Positions 33,405-41,869 of a DNA stretch of 43,013 nucleotides are shown here, piece by piece. This stretch comes from Ideonella sp. B508-1 (lineage in GTDB: Bacteria > Pseudomonadota > Gammaproteobacteria > Burkholderiales > Burkholderiaceae_C), in the NCBI RefSeq assembly GCF_000333615.1, contig NZ_BADL01000574.1:1-43013 (forward strand), read 5' to 3'. Numbering within the stretch: the stretch's first letter is position 1; each line of letters begins with the position of its first letter. Under the pieces are notes generated by a model that worked only from the letters and a program-made list of their open reading frames with translations, did no database searches and was not told the origin of the DNA. The position numbers and the translations under genes were made by a program.

Positions 33405-33953
33405 TCAGAAGAACTCGAGTTCACCGGCGGCCGGCGCCGCCAGATCCTCACTGCGCTGGAATTCGAACGGGGCATGGCTGCCGATGAGCAGCGAAGCGCC
33501 CAGCAGGCGCTCCCCGTCCACGTTGACCAGGGCATGGATCTGGTGCTGGTCGCGCAGCAGCGCCGCGTGGTCCAGCACATCCCCGGTCAGATGCGAGGGC
33601 GTGGACATGCCGGCGTAGTGCCAGCTGCAGCCCAGCTCGCGGTTGATGGCGCCGCAGACCAGATTGCCGTACTCCGCCAGCCGGTCGGCCAGGGGCACCG
33701 TGGCCTGGGACTTCTCGTCCGCCGCGGGGGCGAACACCGTCTGCAGCCCGGGCTGCAGGCCATGGTGGATCAGCACATGCATCCGGCAACGGTAGGTGGC
33801 GATGGACAGCATCACCACCCGCAGGTCCCGCACGGGGGCCAGGGCCGGCAGCAGCAGGGCCTGGGCGCGCGGGCGCCAGTCGGCGGGCAGGCCCTCCTGC
33901 AGCGAGGCCTGCAGCAGCGCCTCGAAGTGGGCGCGGGTGGCCAGGCTGATCAT
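33405..33953 (-). CDS. CheX/CheC-like phosphatase candidate
   Basis: A 182-residue soluble protein. The segment RLAEYGNLVCGAINRELG (about residues 90-107) has the ExxNxxxG pattern seen around the active site of CheC/CheX/FliY aspartyl-phosphate phosphatases; only one such site is visible, as in CheX. The overall match is weak and the first 55 residues are unassigned. It overlaps the MCP-tip gene by 4 bases and precedes the CheY-like gene by 26, which supports a role in CheY dephosphorylation. It could instead be a receiver-binding adaptor. Confidence 0.5.
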   Translation of the reverse strand: MISLATRAHFEALLQASLQEGLPADWRPRAQALLLPALAPVRDLRVVMLSIATYRCRMHVLIHHGLQPGLQTVFAPAADEKSQATVPLADRLAEYGNLVCGAINRELGCSWHYAGMSTPSHLTGDVLDHAALLRDQHQIHALVNVDGERLLGASLLIGSHAPFEFQRSEDLAAPAAGELEFF

Positions 33954-34684
33954 GCGCCGACCCCTTCCAGGCTGCCCACGACCTGGCGCTGGTACAGGTC
34001 CAGCGCCGCGATGGTGCCCACGATGAGCTTGCCGCTGGCCTGGATGTCCTGGAAGGTCGAGGTGGTGAGCAGGTCGTTCTCGTGCAGGCCGCGCCGGTAA
34101 TCGCCCGACAGCCGCTCGGCCCGGCGGGCCAGATCGCGCATCTCCTCGGCCACCACCGCGAAGCCGCGCCCCAGCTCGCCGATGCGGGCCGCCTCGATCG
34201 AGGCATTGAGCGTCACGATGGTCATCTGCCGCACGATCTGGGCGAAGTCCTCGTTCTTGCGGTGCATGTCGGCGTTCTGGTGCAGCAGCGCGTCCATGCC
34301 CTCGTGCCAGCGCTCGAAGGTGGTCTGCACCGCCTGCAGCTCACCCAGGCCCTCGCTCAAGGGGCGTGCCTGTTCACAGGCCGCCTGGATGGCCGCGCGC
34401 CAGGCCGCCAGGGTGGGCGCCAGCGCCTCATGGTGCTGCCGGGCCGCCGCCTCCTGGTCGGCCCACTGGGCCTCCCGGCTCTCGCTGCTCTGGCGCAGAT
34501 CGGCCAGTTCCTGCTGCCAACGCGACAGATCGGCGTCGCTCTGCTCGCGCAGTCGGGCCAATTCCTGCTCGGCATGGGCCTGCGCCGCCAGCGCCTGCTG
34601 CGCCCGGCCGCGGCAGCGCCACAGCAATGCGCCCAGCCCGCCCACGCTGACCAGCGCGGCCAGCCACCCCAGCTCAGACCACAT
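33950..34684 (-). CDS. Short MCP-like signalling protein
   Basis: A 244-residue protein with one N-terminal membrane helix (about residues 5-23), a long coiled coil (about 28-95) and a single MCP signalling tip. The tip reads [38 protein letters not shown], against the family [35 protein letters not shown]. It has no sensor domain and no HAMP, and its hairpin is much shorter than in normal receptors (usually over 500 residues). It overlaps the upstream kinase gene by 11 bases. It may be a partner or scaffold for that kinase rather than a receptor. Confidence 0.75.
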   Translation of the reverse strand: [244 protein letters not shown]

Positions 34685-37064
34685 GGTGTTCTCCCGTTTG
34701 TTCGCTCTGAAGTGCGTGTTCGGCGTCGGCGCGCGGGGCGCTCGGTGCGGCCGGCGTCATCGGCGCCCAGGCCTGATCCGCCGGCAAGCTGATGCGGGTG
34801 CTGAAGGGTGCGAAGTCGCCAGAGGTCTGGCCCAGCACCAGGCGGATGCTGCCGCCCAGGGCTTCGACATCGGCCCGCACCGCATCCATGCCCACACCGC
34901 GGCCGGAGATGTCGGTCACCCGTTCGGCCGTGCTGAAGCCCGGCGCGAAGATCAGCTGGGCCAGCGTCTCGGCCGAGGCCGCATCCTGTTCATTCAGCAG
35001 GCCCAGGGACAGGGCCCGGCTGCGGATGCGCGCCAGGTTCAGGCCCCGGCCATCGTCGGCCAGCGTCAGCTGCAGACCGTCCGCGGCCAGGCTGGCCTCC
35101 AGGCGGATCCGCCCCTGCGCCGGCTTGTGGGCCGCCTCGCGCTGGGCGGCGGTTTCCAGGCCGTGGTCCATGGCGTTGCGCAGCAGGTGGTTGAAGGCCC
35201 CCGTCAGCACCTTCTGGGCCGAGGGGCGCAGCCGCAAGGCCGTGCCCGTGTGCTCGAACGCCGGCACCGGCTTGCCCAGCTCTTCGGCCAGGGCCTCGCA
35301 ACCGCGTTCGATCGGCGCCAGCAGCTCGTCCAGCGACACCGCCTCGGCCCGGGCCAGGATCTCCAGCACCTCGTCCAGGGCGTCCTGGGCCTGGGGCGAT
35401 GCATGGCCGCGGGCCTGGCGGGTCAGCGCCCCCAGTTGGGCCACATCGTGCTCACTCAGGGTGGAGGCGGATGCCGCCGCGTTGCGGCCCAGGGTGTCGT
35501 CGTGCAGGTGGCGGTAGGCCTCGGCCAGGGCACGCACCTCGCCCAGCTCGCTGCGCGCCTGGGCGACGTCCATCTCGGCCTCGCCCCGGCGCCAGCGGTC
35601 GTAGCTGTCTTCGGCCTGGTGGGCCACATTCGCCAGGGTCTTCAGGCCCAGGGTGCGGGCATTGCCCTTGACCGTGTGCATCAGGCGGAACAGCTGGGCC
35701 AACAACCCGCCATCGTCAGGCTCTGCGTTGAGCGCCGGCGCCAGCAGGGCCTGCATGCGGTCCAGGTCCGGCAGCGTCTGCGCCAGGAAGGATGCGAACT
35801 TGCCCGCCGGCAGCGCCAGCAGCTCGGAGATCATGGTCAGTTCACGGGCCTGCTGCGCGGCGGCCTGCGCCAGCGAACGCATTTCCGTCACATCGCGCAG
35901 GGTCAGCAGCAGACGCTGCACCACGCCCTGCCCGTCGGCCATGGGTTCCCAGTGCAGCTCCAGGATCTTGGCGGCCGACGCACCCGCGGGCTGCCAGCAC
36001 ACCTCGGCCGGCAGCAGGTGGGCGTTGAAGGCGAAGTTCATCTCGTCCTCGCCAATGCTGGCGTCGATGGCGGCGGCCAGCGCGGCCCGCTCGTCGTCGC
36101 TCAGCGGGCTGGCGGCAAACAGCACATCCATCACGCTGCAGCCGGCATGGTTCTGCGGCCCGAGGATGAGGTTCAGGTGGGCCGAGTACTCGGGCTGGAT
36201 CACCCCACCCGCTTCCAGCGTCAGGATGCCTTCGGGGATGGCCTGCAGCAGCGCGCGGATGTTGGCGTTCTTGGCCTGCACCTCCGCCGCGCTCTCCTCG
36301 ATCTTGGCCAGCATGGTGTTGAAGGCCACGATGGAGCGACCAATCTCGTCCTGCCGTTCCACCGGCATGCGCAGCGAGTAATCGTGGTGGGTGGCGATGT
36401 CGGTCATGCGCCGCTCCATCGCCGCGATGGGGCGTACCACCTGGCGCTGCAGCAACCAGCCGATCACGGCCGAGGCCAGCACCGTCAGCAGCGTGGCCAC
36501 GCCCAGCGTGGCCGTGGTGCGGCCCTGCAGGGTGTTGAGGCTGGCGATGGCCTCGTCCTTGGTGCGGGTGCGTTCGACCTGCAGGGTCTGCATGATCTCG
36601 CCCTCCTCGCGCAGGTACTGGTCCACCGTGCCGGCCAGGTTGGCCTGGGCGATCTCGTGCTGGCCGGCCAGGGCCAGCTGCGCGGTGTCGTCGATGGACT
36701 GGAAGTAGCTGGTCACGCCGTCCATGGCCTGGGCCACCAGGCCCTTTTCGGCCTCGCTCTTGGCGTGGGTGGCCAGGGTCTGCAAGGAGGCTTGCAGCCT
36801 GGCCTTGCGGTCGGCAATCTCGCGCCGCCGCTTCTCGATGGCGGCCGGCTCGGTCTCGTTGACCATGGCCAGCGTGGCGATCTGCACATCCTTGAGTTGA
36901 CCCATCAGCTCGATGGACTCGATGGCATCGGGCACCACACCCGTGGTGACGTTGCGCACCTCGCGTGCGCTGAGTTGGGACCGGTGGATGGCAAAGCCGC
37001 CGATGGCGGCCAGCGACAGGAAGACGGACAGCACCAACAGGGCAATCCGCAGGCGGATGGACAT
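34674..37064 (-). CDS. Membrane receptor-kinase with HAMP, PAS, Hpt and CheA-like ATPase domains
   Basis: A 796-residue fusion. Two membrane helices (about residues 6-27 and 186-208) flank a periplasmic helical domain of MCP four-helix type (about 28-185). A HAMP domain (RQVVRPIAAMERRMTDIA), a PAS-like region (about 270-380), and an Hpt domain with His463 (LMHTVKGNARTLG, the CheA P1 pattern) follow. The C terminus is a CheA-type ATPase (HLLRNAMDHGLE, LADDGRGLNL, ISGRGVGMDAVR). There is no CheW-like P5 domain. Thus receptor and kinase are in one chain, removing the need for CheW coupling. First gene of the chemosensory-like operon; GGGAGAAG precedes ATG 37064. Confidence 0.82.
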   Translation of the reverse strand: MSIRLRIALLVLSVFLSLAAIGGFAIHRSQLSAREVRNVTTGVVPDAIESIELMGQLKDVQIATLAMVNETEPAAIEKRRREIADRKARLQASLQTLATHAKSEAEKGLVAQAMDGVTSYFQSIDDTAQLALAGQHEIAQANLAGTVDQYLREEGEIMQTLQVERTRTKDEAIASLNTLQGRTTATLGVATLLTVLASAVIGWLLQRQVVRPIAAMERRMTDIATHHDYSLRMPVERQDEIGRSIVAFNTMLAKIEESAAEVQAKNANIRALLQAIPEGILTLEAGGVIQPEYSAHLNLILGPQNHAGCSVMDVLFAASPLSDDERAALAAAIDASIGEDEMNFAFNAHLLPAEVCWQPAGASAAKILELHWEPMADGQGVVQRLLLTLRDVTEMRSLAQAAAQQARELTMISELLALPAGKFASFLAQTLPDLDRMQALLAPALNAEPDDGGLLAQLFRLMHTVKGNARTLGLKTLANVAHQAEDSYDRWRRGEAEMDVAQARSELGEVRALAEAYRHLHDDTLGRNAAASASTLSEHDVAQLGALTRQARGHASPQAQDALDEVLEILARAEAVSLDELLAPIERGCEALAEELGKPVPAFEHTGTALRLRPSAQKVLTGAFNHLLRNAMDHGLETAAQREAAHKPAQGRIRLEASLAADGLQLTLADDGRGLNLARIRSRALSLGLLNEQDAASAETLAQLIFAPGFSTAERVTDISGRGVGMDAVRADVEALGGSIRLVLGQTSGDFAPFSTRISLPADQAWAPMTPAAPSAPRADAEHALQSEQTGEHHVV

Positions 37065-37632
37065 GGGCTTCTCCCGGAAAGAGGAACTGCTGGGGAGCGG
37101 CGCCCTGAGCCTTGAACACAGACCTGAGCGCCACGGATCGGTGAGAGCAACGCGGCGAAGTGTGGCCGCCGCAGCGGGTTAACCCTCAGCCGATGACGTG
37201 GCGTTCAAGGTGTGTTTTCACAATCGTCACTTCATCAAGCCGTCATGAAGAAGCGCGTCTCCCGACGCGGGCTCCATCACGGTGCGGGCCGATCGAGGGC
37301 AGCGATTCCATGCGGGGGGGCACACACACGCCCGCTGGCGACGCTTCATCGTCGCGCTGGCATCGCCGCAAGGGAGGGACTCAGCCGCGGTCGCTGGACG
37401 ACGTGCCATCACATTTGGCGAGCGGACGCTGTCGATGCCACCGCGATGCACCGACTATCGATGTGATGGGCGAAGGGGCCAAGGACTGTTTTCGACCCAT
37501 ACCGAATATCGGAAAGGCGGGATCTATGGCCAGAAAGCTGCCGCTCGCGCAGTCCGGCCGCCGAAGCGGACTAGCCCGCGGGCCGGTCCCCTCGTCTGTG
37601 CGCCGTCGTATTGAGTCGATGACTGCCGCTAC
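37065..37632. other. Gene-free region between the chemosensory operon and the NTPase gene
   Basis: About 570 bp without a convincing gene; open frames here have no family resemblance. It includes the promoter region of the minus-strand chemosensory operon (AT-richer at about 37195-37240) and the left edge of the low-GC segment. No transposase or integrase remnant and no clear flanking repeat was recognised. Confidence 0.5.
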
Positions 37633-39369
37633 CTACGATTTCGCTCCGCTTACGTCCTCGGCCAATAGTGCTGAAACTTTGCTCTCTGAGAACAACGTTC
37701 GCAACAACCGTCCGAAACGGTTCTCCTTCTCGGCTCGCGCGATGCGCCGGCATGCTTCCAAGAAATTGGTGCCAGCCTGACCGAAGTGCTTTTCGTACAT
37801 TTGGTTCTGCTCAAGGATGTCCAACCCTTTTAGTACGAAAAGCTTGAAATCATGTCCTCTCAGAGTCCGCATCGCTGTCTCGAAATCATCGATCGTGGCG
37901 GATCTCATCGCGGCTTCTTCACGATGCCCCCAGCCGCTGTTTTCAAGAAGGTATTTGATAGCATCGACGACGGTCGCGCTGTGAATTCGAGCATCGCGAG
38001 CACTGTCGACTGCTGCCTTTAGCCTTTCATGCAGCGGCTGGTGAAACGGAGATTCCCCGAATTCGGCCTTGTCGGCGATCGTCGCAAAGTGAGCCAACCA
38101 ACCATCAATCAACTCTTTTTCAAGTTGGGCGCCGCCTGGCAGCTCAGCCATATGTTTTCCGAGTGCCGTGACAGTATAGGCATCGAGGTCGGGGACCCTC
38201 GCGATGAGATTGACTGCATCAGCTACAAGATCGTCGTCGGGGGCTGTAACGTCCCAGTTGAATCTTTCAAAAAATGCTTGCGCTAAATTTCTCGACTCCG
38301 TGCGTTTCTCGTTTTCCCGGTAGCTTCGGATGATGGCCTCAATCGCCTCTGCGTCGTGCCTTCCATCGCGAACGAAGGCGACGACCAGCTCTTCAAATTC
38401 GTCAGAAGAATTGATCCCTAGCTTTGACAGCAGAACTTTCCATGCAGCTGGTGTGGAGTCCTCGACGTTGTTCTTGTACGCATCGCCTTTCTCATTTAGG
38501 TAGAGTCTTGCAAAGTCGTTGGAGCCACGGTTGTATCCAGCGACGTACTCCAGAGTTGGCCCGTCTTTGATTGCCTTGTTGGCAAGAGCAGATATTAGAA
38601 CGATCGAAGGAACGGTTCGTGCCTGTATCGATAGTTGCATGTCCTCAGTCGAACCGAGGAGCCGAACCACAAGACGATAAGCCTGACGGATGACCCGGAT
38701 GTTGGTAATTCCGCACGCGTCTACCGCAGTCCTGGCCATCACACGGTAAGGGCTATTCAAGTCCGGGACCGCGATGTCAAACGCCTCACCAGATGTCGGA
38801 GCGAAACGAATTTCTTCTTCGACGACCTTCTCTCGGAAAGCCGCCCAGAGCGCGCTGTCGGCGGGCGCTGAGAACTGTTCCGTGTTAAGAATTAAAAGGA
38901 AGCGGGTACCAAAATTCTGAGAGAATTCATCAACAAAACCAAGAACCTCGTCAACTGACAATGAGCCGTGCTTACGCTCGATGTCGTCGATGACTACGAA
39001 TCGATTTCGCAATGCTACAGGCACTGCCACCAGCGCAAGCTCATCGAGCGCCGAAAAGCCCTGGTGGACCTTCTTCAGGGCGTCGACACTGACCTTCCAG
39101 CTCTTCAGCAGCCCTTCTGTGAGCGAGCTGCTTTCTCCGCCTACGGGAAGCGCGCTTTGGACCACCTTGAGCTTGAGCTGATTGATGTCTTTCACCCCAA
39201 ACAAGGACACGTAACGGGCGCCTTCGACAATTGGATCTTGCGACTCTTTGCGAATCTCTTTCCAAAGGTGGGTCTTGCCTGTGCCCCACGCGCCTGTAAG
39301 CGCGATGACCTTTAGGTCGGTGTTGTCGATGAGCGAGATTAATTGCGTTTTAGATTGTTCAATCGTCAT
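37633..39369 (-). CDS. KAP-like P-loop NTPase of unknown function (possible defence gene)
   Basis: A 578-residue protein. Walker A is GAWGTGKTHLW at about residues 26-36 and Walker B is RFVVIDDIERKHG with a following FLLILNTEQF, the arrangement of KAP-type P-loop NTPases. No membrane segments are evident in the NTPase part, unlike many KAP proteins. The C-terminal 350 residues are helical-looking and unassigned. Base composition is clearly lower in GC than the neighbours and codon use differs, showing recent transfer. It stands alone with gene-free flanks. KAP NTPases occur in mobile and anti-phage contexts, so defence is a reasonable guess, not shown. Confidence 0.65.
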   Translation of the reverse strand: MTIEQSKTQLISLIDNTDLKVIALTGAWGTGKTHLWKEIRKESQDPIVEGARYVSLFGVKDINQLKLKVVQSALPVGGESSSLTEGLLKSWKVSVDALKKVHQGFSALDELALVAVPVALRNRFVVIDDIERKHGSLSVDEVLGFVDEFSQNFGTRFLLILNTEQFSAPADSALWAAFREKVVEEEIRFAPTSGEAFDIAVPDLNSPYRVMARTAVDACGITNIRVIRQAYRLVVRLLGSTEDMQLSIQARTVPSIVLISALANKAIKDGPTLEYVAGYNRGSNDFARLYLNEKGDAYKNNVEDSTPAAWKVLLSKLGINSSDEFEELVVAFVRDGRHDAEAIEAIIRSYRENEKRTESRNLAQAFFERFNWDVTAPDDDLVADAVNLIARVPDLDAYTVTALGKHMAELPGGAQLEKELIDGWLAHFATIADKAEFGESPFHQPLHERLKAAVDSARDARIHSATVVDAIKYLLENSGWGHREEAAMRSATIDDFETAMRTLRGHDFKLFVLKGLDILEQNQMYEKHFGQAGTNFLEACRRIARAEKENRFGRLLRTLFSESKVSALLAEDVSGAKS

Positions 39370-39648
39370 CTTTTTCCGTCATCCGGTTGCGAATCCGGCA
39401 GGCGCTCCCAGGAGTCCGGCGACTGCGTGACTTCACTGGTGCACTCGATCAATCAGCACTGTGCAGGCCTTTTGCCCATCGCTAACGGCCCTCGGATCTT
39501 TAATCTGGCGAGTGACCATACGACGGCTCGGGCTGACTCCGAATTGTCGACACCGACAGTCGTTGATTTACCGGAAAGGTGGAGCACAGCCTACTCGAAA
39601 GCGGACTCGAAAGACAGGCGGTTCCCGGCCGCCACCCGCCACCCACCG

Positions 39649-40077
39649 TCAATCCAACCGCCACGCCCCCCAGCCATGGGCCAGCGCCATGACCAGGCAA
39701 ATGCCCGAAGACACCCGCCAGAACCGGGCCGAGTTGTCAGGGAACATGGGCTTGAGCCACGGGAAGGCCAGGGCCCGAACCAGCAGCACCGCCGCGAAAA
39801 CCAGCAGCAGCACCCGCTGCAAGGGCAGCGGCGGCAACCGGGCGGCTGCGGCACCGGCATAGAAAGCCATGGCGGCCAGGCCCGTGGCAATGACCAGGGT
39901 GACCAGCGTGGGGCGCCACTGCCCGGCCTCGGCGGCACGGGCCATGCGTTCCCCTGCGCCCATGAGGCGGTAGGCCGGTGCGCCCAGGGCAATGCAGGCC
40001 AGGTGAGCCAGCGCAGCCAGTGCGTCCAGCCCCGCCGCCAGCGCCAAGGCCAGGGTGGCCGGGTTCAGGCTGCCCAT
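39649..40077 (-). CDS. Small integral membrane protein
   Basis: A 142-residue protein with about four predicted membrane helices (residues 7-27, 52-72, 81-100 and 117-135), separated by short loops with Arg and Lys. Not assigned to a family with confidence; the GAPAYRLMGAGERMARAAEAGQ loop after the first helix resembles small conserved membrane proteins of proteobacteria. ATG 40077 is chosen because the first hydrophobic helix follows directly; the upstream in-frame extension is Pro/Cys-rich. The next gene in the same direction ends 100 bases upstream. Function unknown. Confidence 0.65.
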   Translation of the reverse strand: MGSLNPATLALALAAGLDALAALAHLACIALGAPAYRLMGAGERMARAAEAGQWRPTLVTLVIATGLAAMAFYAGAAAARLPPLPLQRVLLLVFAAVLLVRALAFPWLKPMFPDNSARFWRVSSGICLVMALAHGWGAWRLD

Positions 40078-40177
40078 GGCAGGGCCTCTTTCAGAGGGGC
40101 ACGGGGATGTGCGGCACGGGGGGCGACCATGGCGGCTCCAGGCGATGCAGTGGCGCCATGGTGCCACCGCCGCAGCC

Positions 40178-40849
40178 TCAGAGCAGGCTGGACGCCACGT
40201 TGATCATCAAGCCGATCAGGCTGGTGTTGAAGACGAAGGCCAGCATGCAGTGCAGCGTGCCCACCCGGCGCATCGGCCCGCTGGCAAAGCTCACGTCGGC
40301 CGTCTGGCCCGAGGTGCCGATGACCGCCGAAAAGTAGAAGAAGTCCAGGTAGTCGGGCGCCTCGGTGTCGGGGAACTGCAGCCCGCCGGGCTGGCCGCGG
40401 GCCACGGCGGCGTGGTAGTCGTGCGCGTAGTGCAGCGCGAACATCACTTGCGTGAACAGCCAGGACGCCACGATGGTCAGCACCGCCAGGCCGATGTGGC
40501 TGAGCCGGTCGGCCCCGCTGAAATTCTTGGCCACCGACAGCTCGCCCACGATGGCCCACAGGCTCACGATGGACGACACGCCCACCAGGGCCAGAAGGGT
40601 CTTGGCCCCTTCGGCCTGCAGCTGGGAGCGCCGGTGGATCTGTGCCAGGCTGGCGCGGGCCATCATCCAGCCCGCCAGCAGCAGGTACAACCACACGCCC
40701 ACGTTCCAGCCCACGATCAGGCGGGTGACACCGCGCCCCACCCAGGCATGGGGCAACAACACCGCCGCCAGCACGCCCACCACGATGGAGCCGAACAGAC
40801 GGGGATGGGCGCGCAACAGGCGCAAGGCACGGGACCGAAGACGCTTCAC
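40178..40849 (-). CDS. DUF1345 family membrane protein
   Basis: A 223-residue protein with about five membrane helices. It shows the DUF1345 signatures HYAHDYHA, then YLDFFYFSAVIGTSGQTADVSF, and the closing HCMLAFVFNTSLIGLMINVAS. The function of the family is unknown; the conserved FFYFS-GT-TxDV segment is reminiscent of ion-channel pore regions, which is only a resemblance. It is divergent from the PaiB-like gene with a 44-bp gap. Confidence 0.85.
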   Translation of the reverse strand: MKRLRSRALRLLRAHPRLFGSIVVGVLAAVLLPHAWVGRGVTRLIVGWNVGVWLYLLLAGWMMARASLAQIHRRSQLQAEGAKTLLALVGVSSIVSLWAIVGELSVAKNFSGADRLSHIGLAVLTIVASWLFTQVMFALHYAHDYHAAVARGQPGGLQFPDTEAPDYLDFFYFSAVIGTSGQTADVSFASGPMRRVGTLHCMLAFVFNTSLIGLMINVASSLL

Positions 40850-40893
40850 GTTCTGCAGAATACCCTGCTCAGCTGTCCACTTCCCTTCTGCCC

Positions 40894-41520
40894 ATGTACC
40901 TGCCTGCCCACTTTGCCGAGCCTCGCCAGGACGAACTGCACCGATTGATCCAGGCCCACCCGCTGGGCACCCTGGTCAGCCACGGTGCCGACGGCCTGGA
41001 CGCCAACCACCTGCCCTTTCTGCTGGACGCCCAGGCGGGTGAAGCCGGCACGCTGCTGGCCCATGTGGCCCGGGCCAACCCGCTGTGGCAGACGCTGACC
41101 GACGGCGCGCCGGTGCTGGCCATCTTCCACGGCCCGCAGGGCTACATCTCGCCCAGTTGGTACCCCGGCAAGCAGGACGCCCACCGCCGCGTGCCCACCT
41201 GGAACTACGAGGTGGTGCATGCCCACGGCACCCTGCATGTGCATGAGGACGAGAAGTTCCTGCGCCGCCTGCTGGCCCTGCTGACCCGCACCCACGAGGC
41301 CACCCAGCCCCAACCCTGGAAGATGGGCGACGCGCCGGCCGACTACCTGGCCGAGCAGTTGCAGCGCATCGTGGGCATCGAGCTGCGCATCACCCGCCTG
41401 GTGGGCAAGCGCAAGCTGGGTCAGAACCATGAGCTGCGGGACCGCGAGGGCGCCATCCAGGCCCTGGATGCCCGTGGCCAGGGCGCGCTGGCCCAGGCCA
41501 TGCGAGACACCCTGCCCTGA
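40894..41520 (+). CDS. PaiB-family FMN-binding protein
   Basis: A 208-residue protein of the FMN-binding split-barrel fold. PaiB-family motifs run throughout: MYLPAHFAEPRQDELHRLIQAHPLGTLVS, ANHLPFLLD, GYISPSWYPGKQDAHRRVPTWNYEVVHAHG, and IVGIELRITRLVGKRKLGQNH. Members are annotated as negative regulators after Bacillus PaiB, but enzymatic or binding functions are equally possible. It is followed after 19 bases by the monooxygenase-like gene, probably in one operon. Confidence 0.9.
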   Translation: MYLPAHFAEPRQDELHRLIQAHPLGTLVSHGADGLDANHLPFLLDAQAGEAGTLLAHVARANPLWQTLTDGAPVLAIFHGPQGYISPSWYPGKQDAHRRVPTWNYEVVHAHGTLHVHEDEKFLRRLLALLTRTHEATQPQPWKMGDAPADYLAEQLQRIVGIELRITRLVGKRKLGQNHELRDREGAIQALDARGQGALAQAMRDTLP

Positions 41521-41539
41521 CAACGGAAGAGCCACCGCG

Positions 41540-41866
41540 ATGTACACCGCCACCTTCACCTTCGCCCCGGGCGAATACGACGACGAGTTCCACCGCCTGG
41601 ATCAAGCCATCGCTGAAGCGGCCCGCGCCATCCCCGGTTATCTGGGCGAAGAGGCCTGGGAGAACCCGGCCAATGGGCTGGTCTCCAACGTCTACTACTG
41701 GCAGACGCTGGAGGCCCTGCAGCGGCTGATGGATCACCCGGTCCACCGCGAAGCCAAGGCCCGGCAAGCCCGGTGGCTCAAGGGCTACCACGTGGTGGTG
41801 GCGCAGGTTCTGCGCTCCCATGGGGACGGGGGCATCCCGCACCCGCTGGCGGCGCCTGCGGCCTGA
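41540..41866 (+). CDS. Antibiotic biosynthesis monooxygenase (ABM)-like protein
   Basis: A 108-residue protein with the dimeric alpha-beta barrel pattern of ABM-domain proteins: an N-terminal strand (YTATFTFAPGEYDDEF), a helix with IAEAARAIPGYLGEEAWENP, and a VYYWQTLEALQRLMDHPVHREAKARQ segment containing a central His (DHPVH). Such proteins include heme-degrading and quinol-oxidising enzymes, but many have unknown roles. The start at 41540 gives the usual N terminus. It is convergent with the outer-membrane factor gene, the stops being 3 bases apart. Confidence 0.75.
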   Translation: MYTATFTFAPGEYDDEFHRLDQAIAEAARAIPGYLGEEAWENPANGLVSNVYYWQTLEALQRLMDHPVHREAKARQARWLKGYHVVVAQVLRSHGDGGIPHPLAAPAA

Positions 41867-41869
41867 GGC

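Noticed and set aside
34182..37115. A 977-codon open frame on the plus strand opposite the chemosensory operon
   Set aside because: It is antisense to well-supported genes and its translation is His/Gln/Gly-rich without domains, a usual effect of high third-position GC.
37160..37780. Open frame downstream of the chemosensory kinase start
   Set aside because: It overlaps the end of the NTPase gene, has no resemblance to a protein family and mixes two base compositions.
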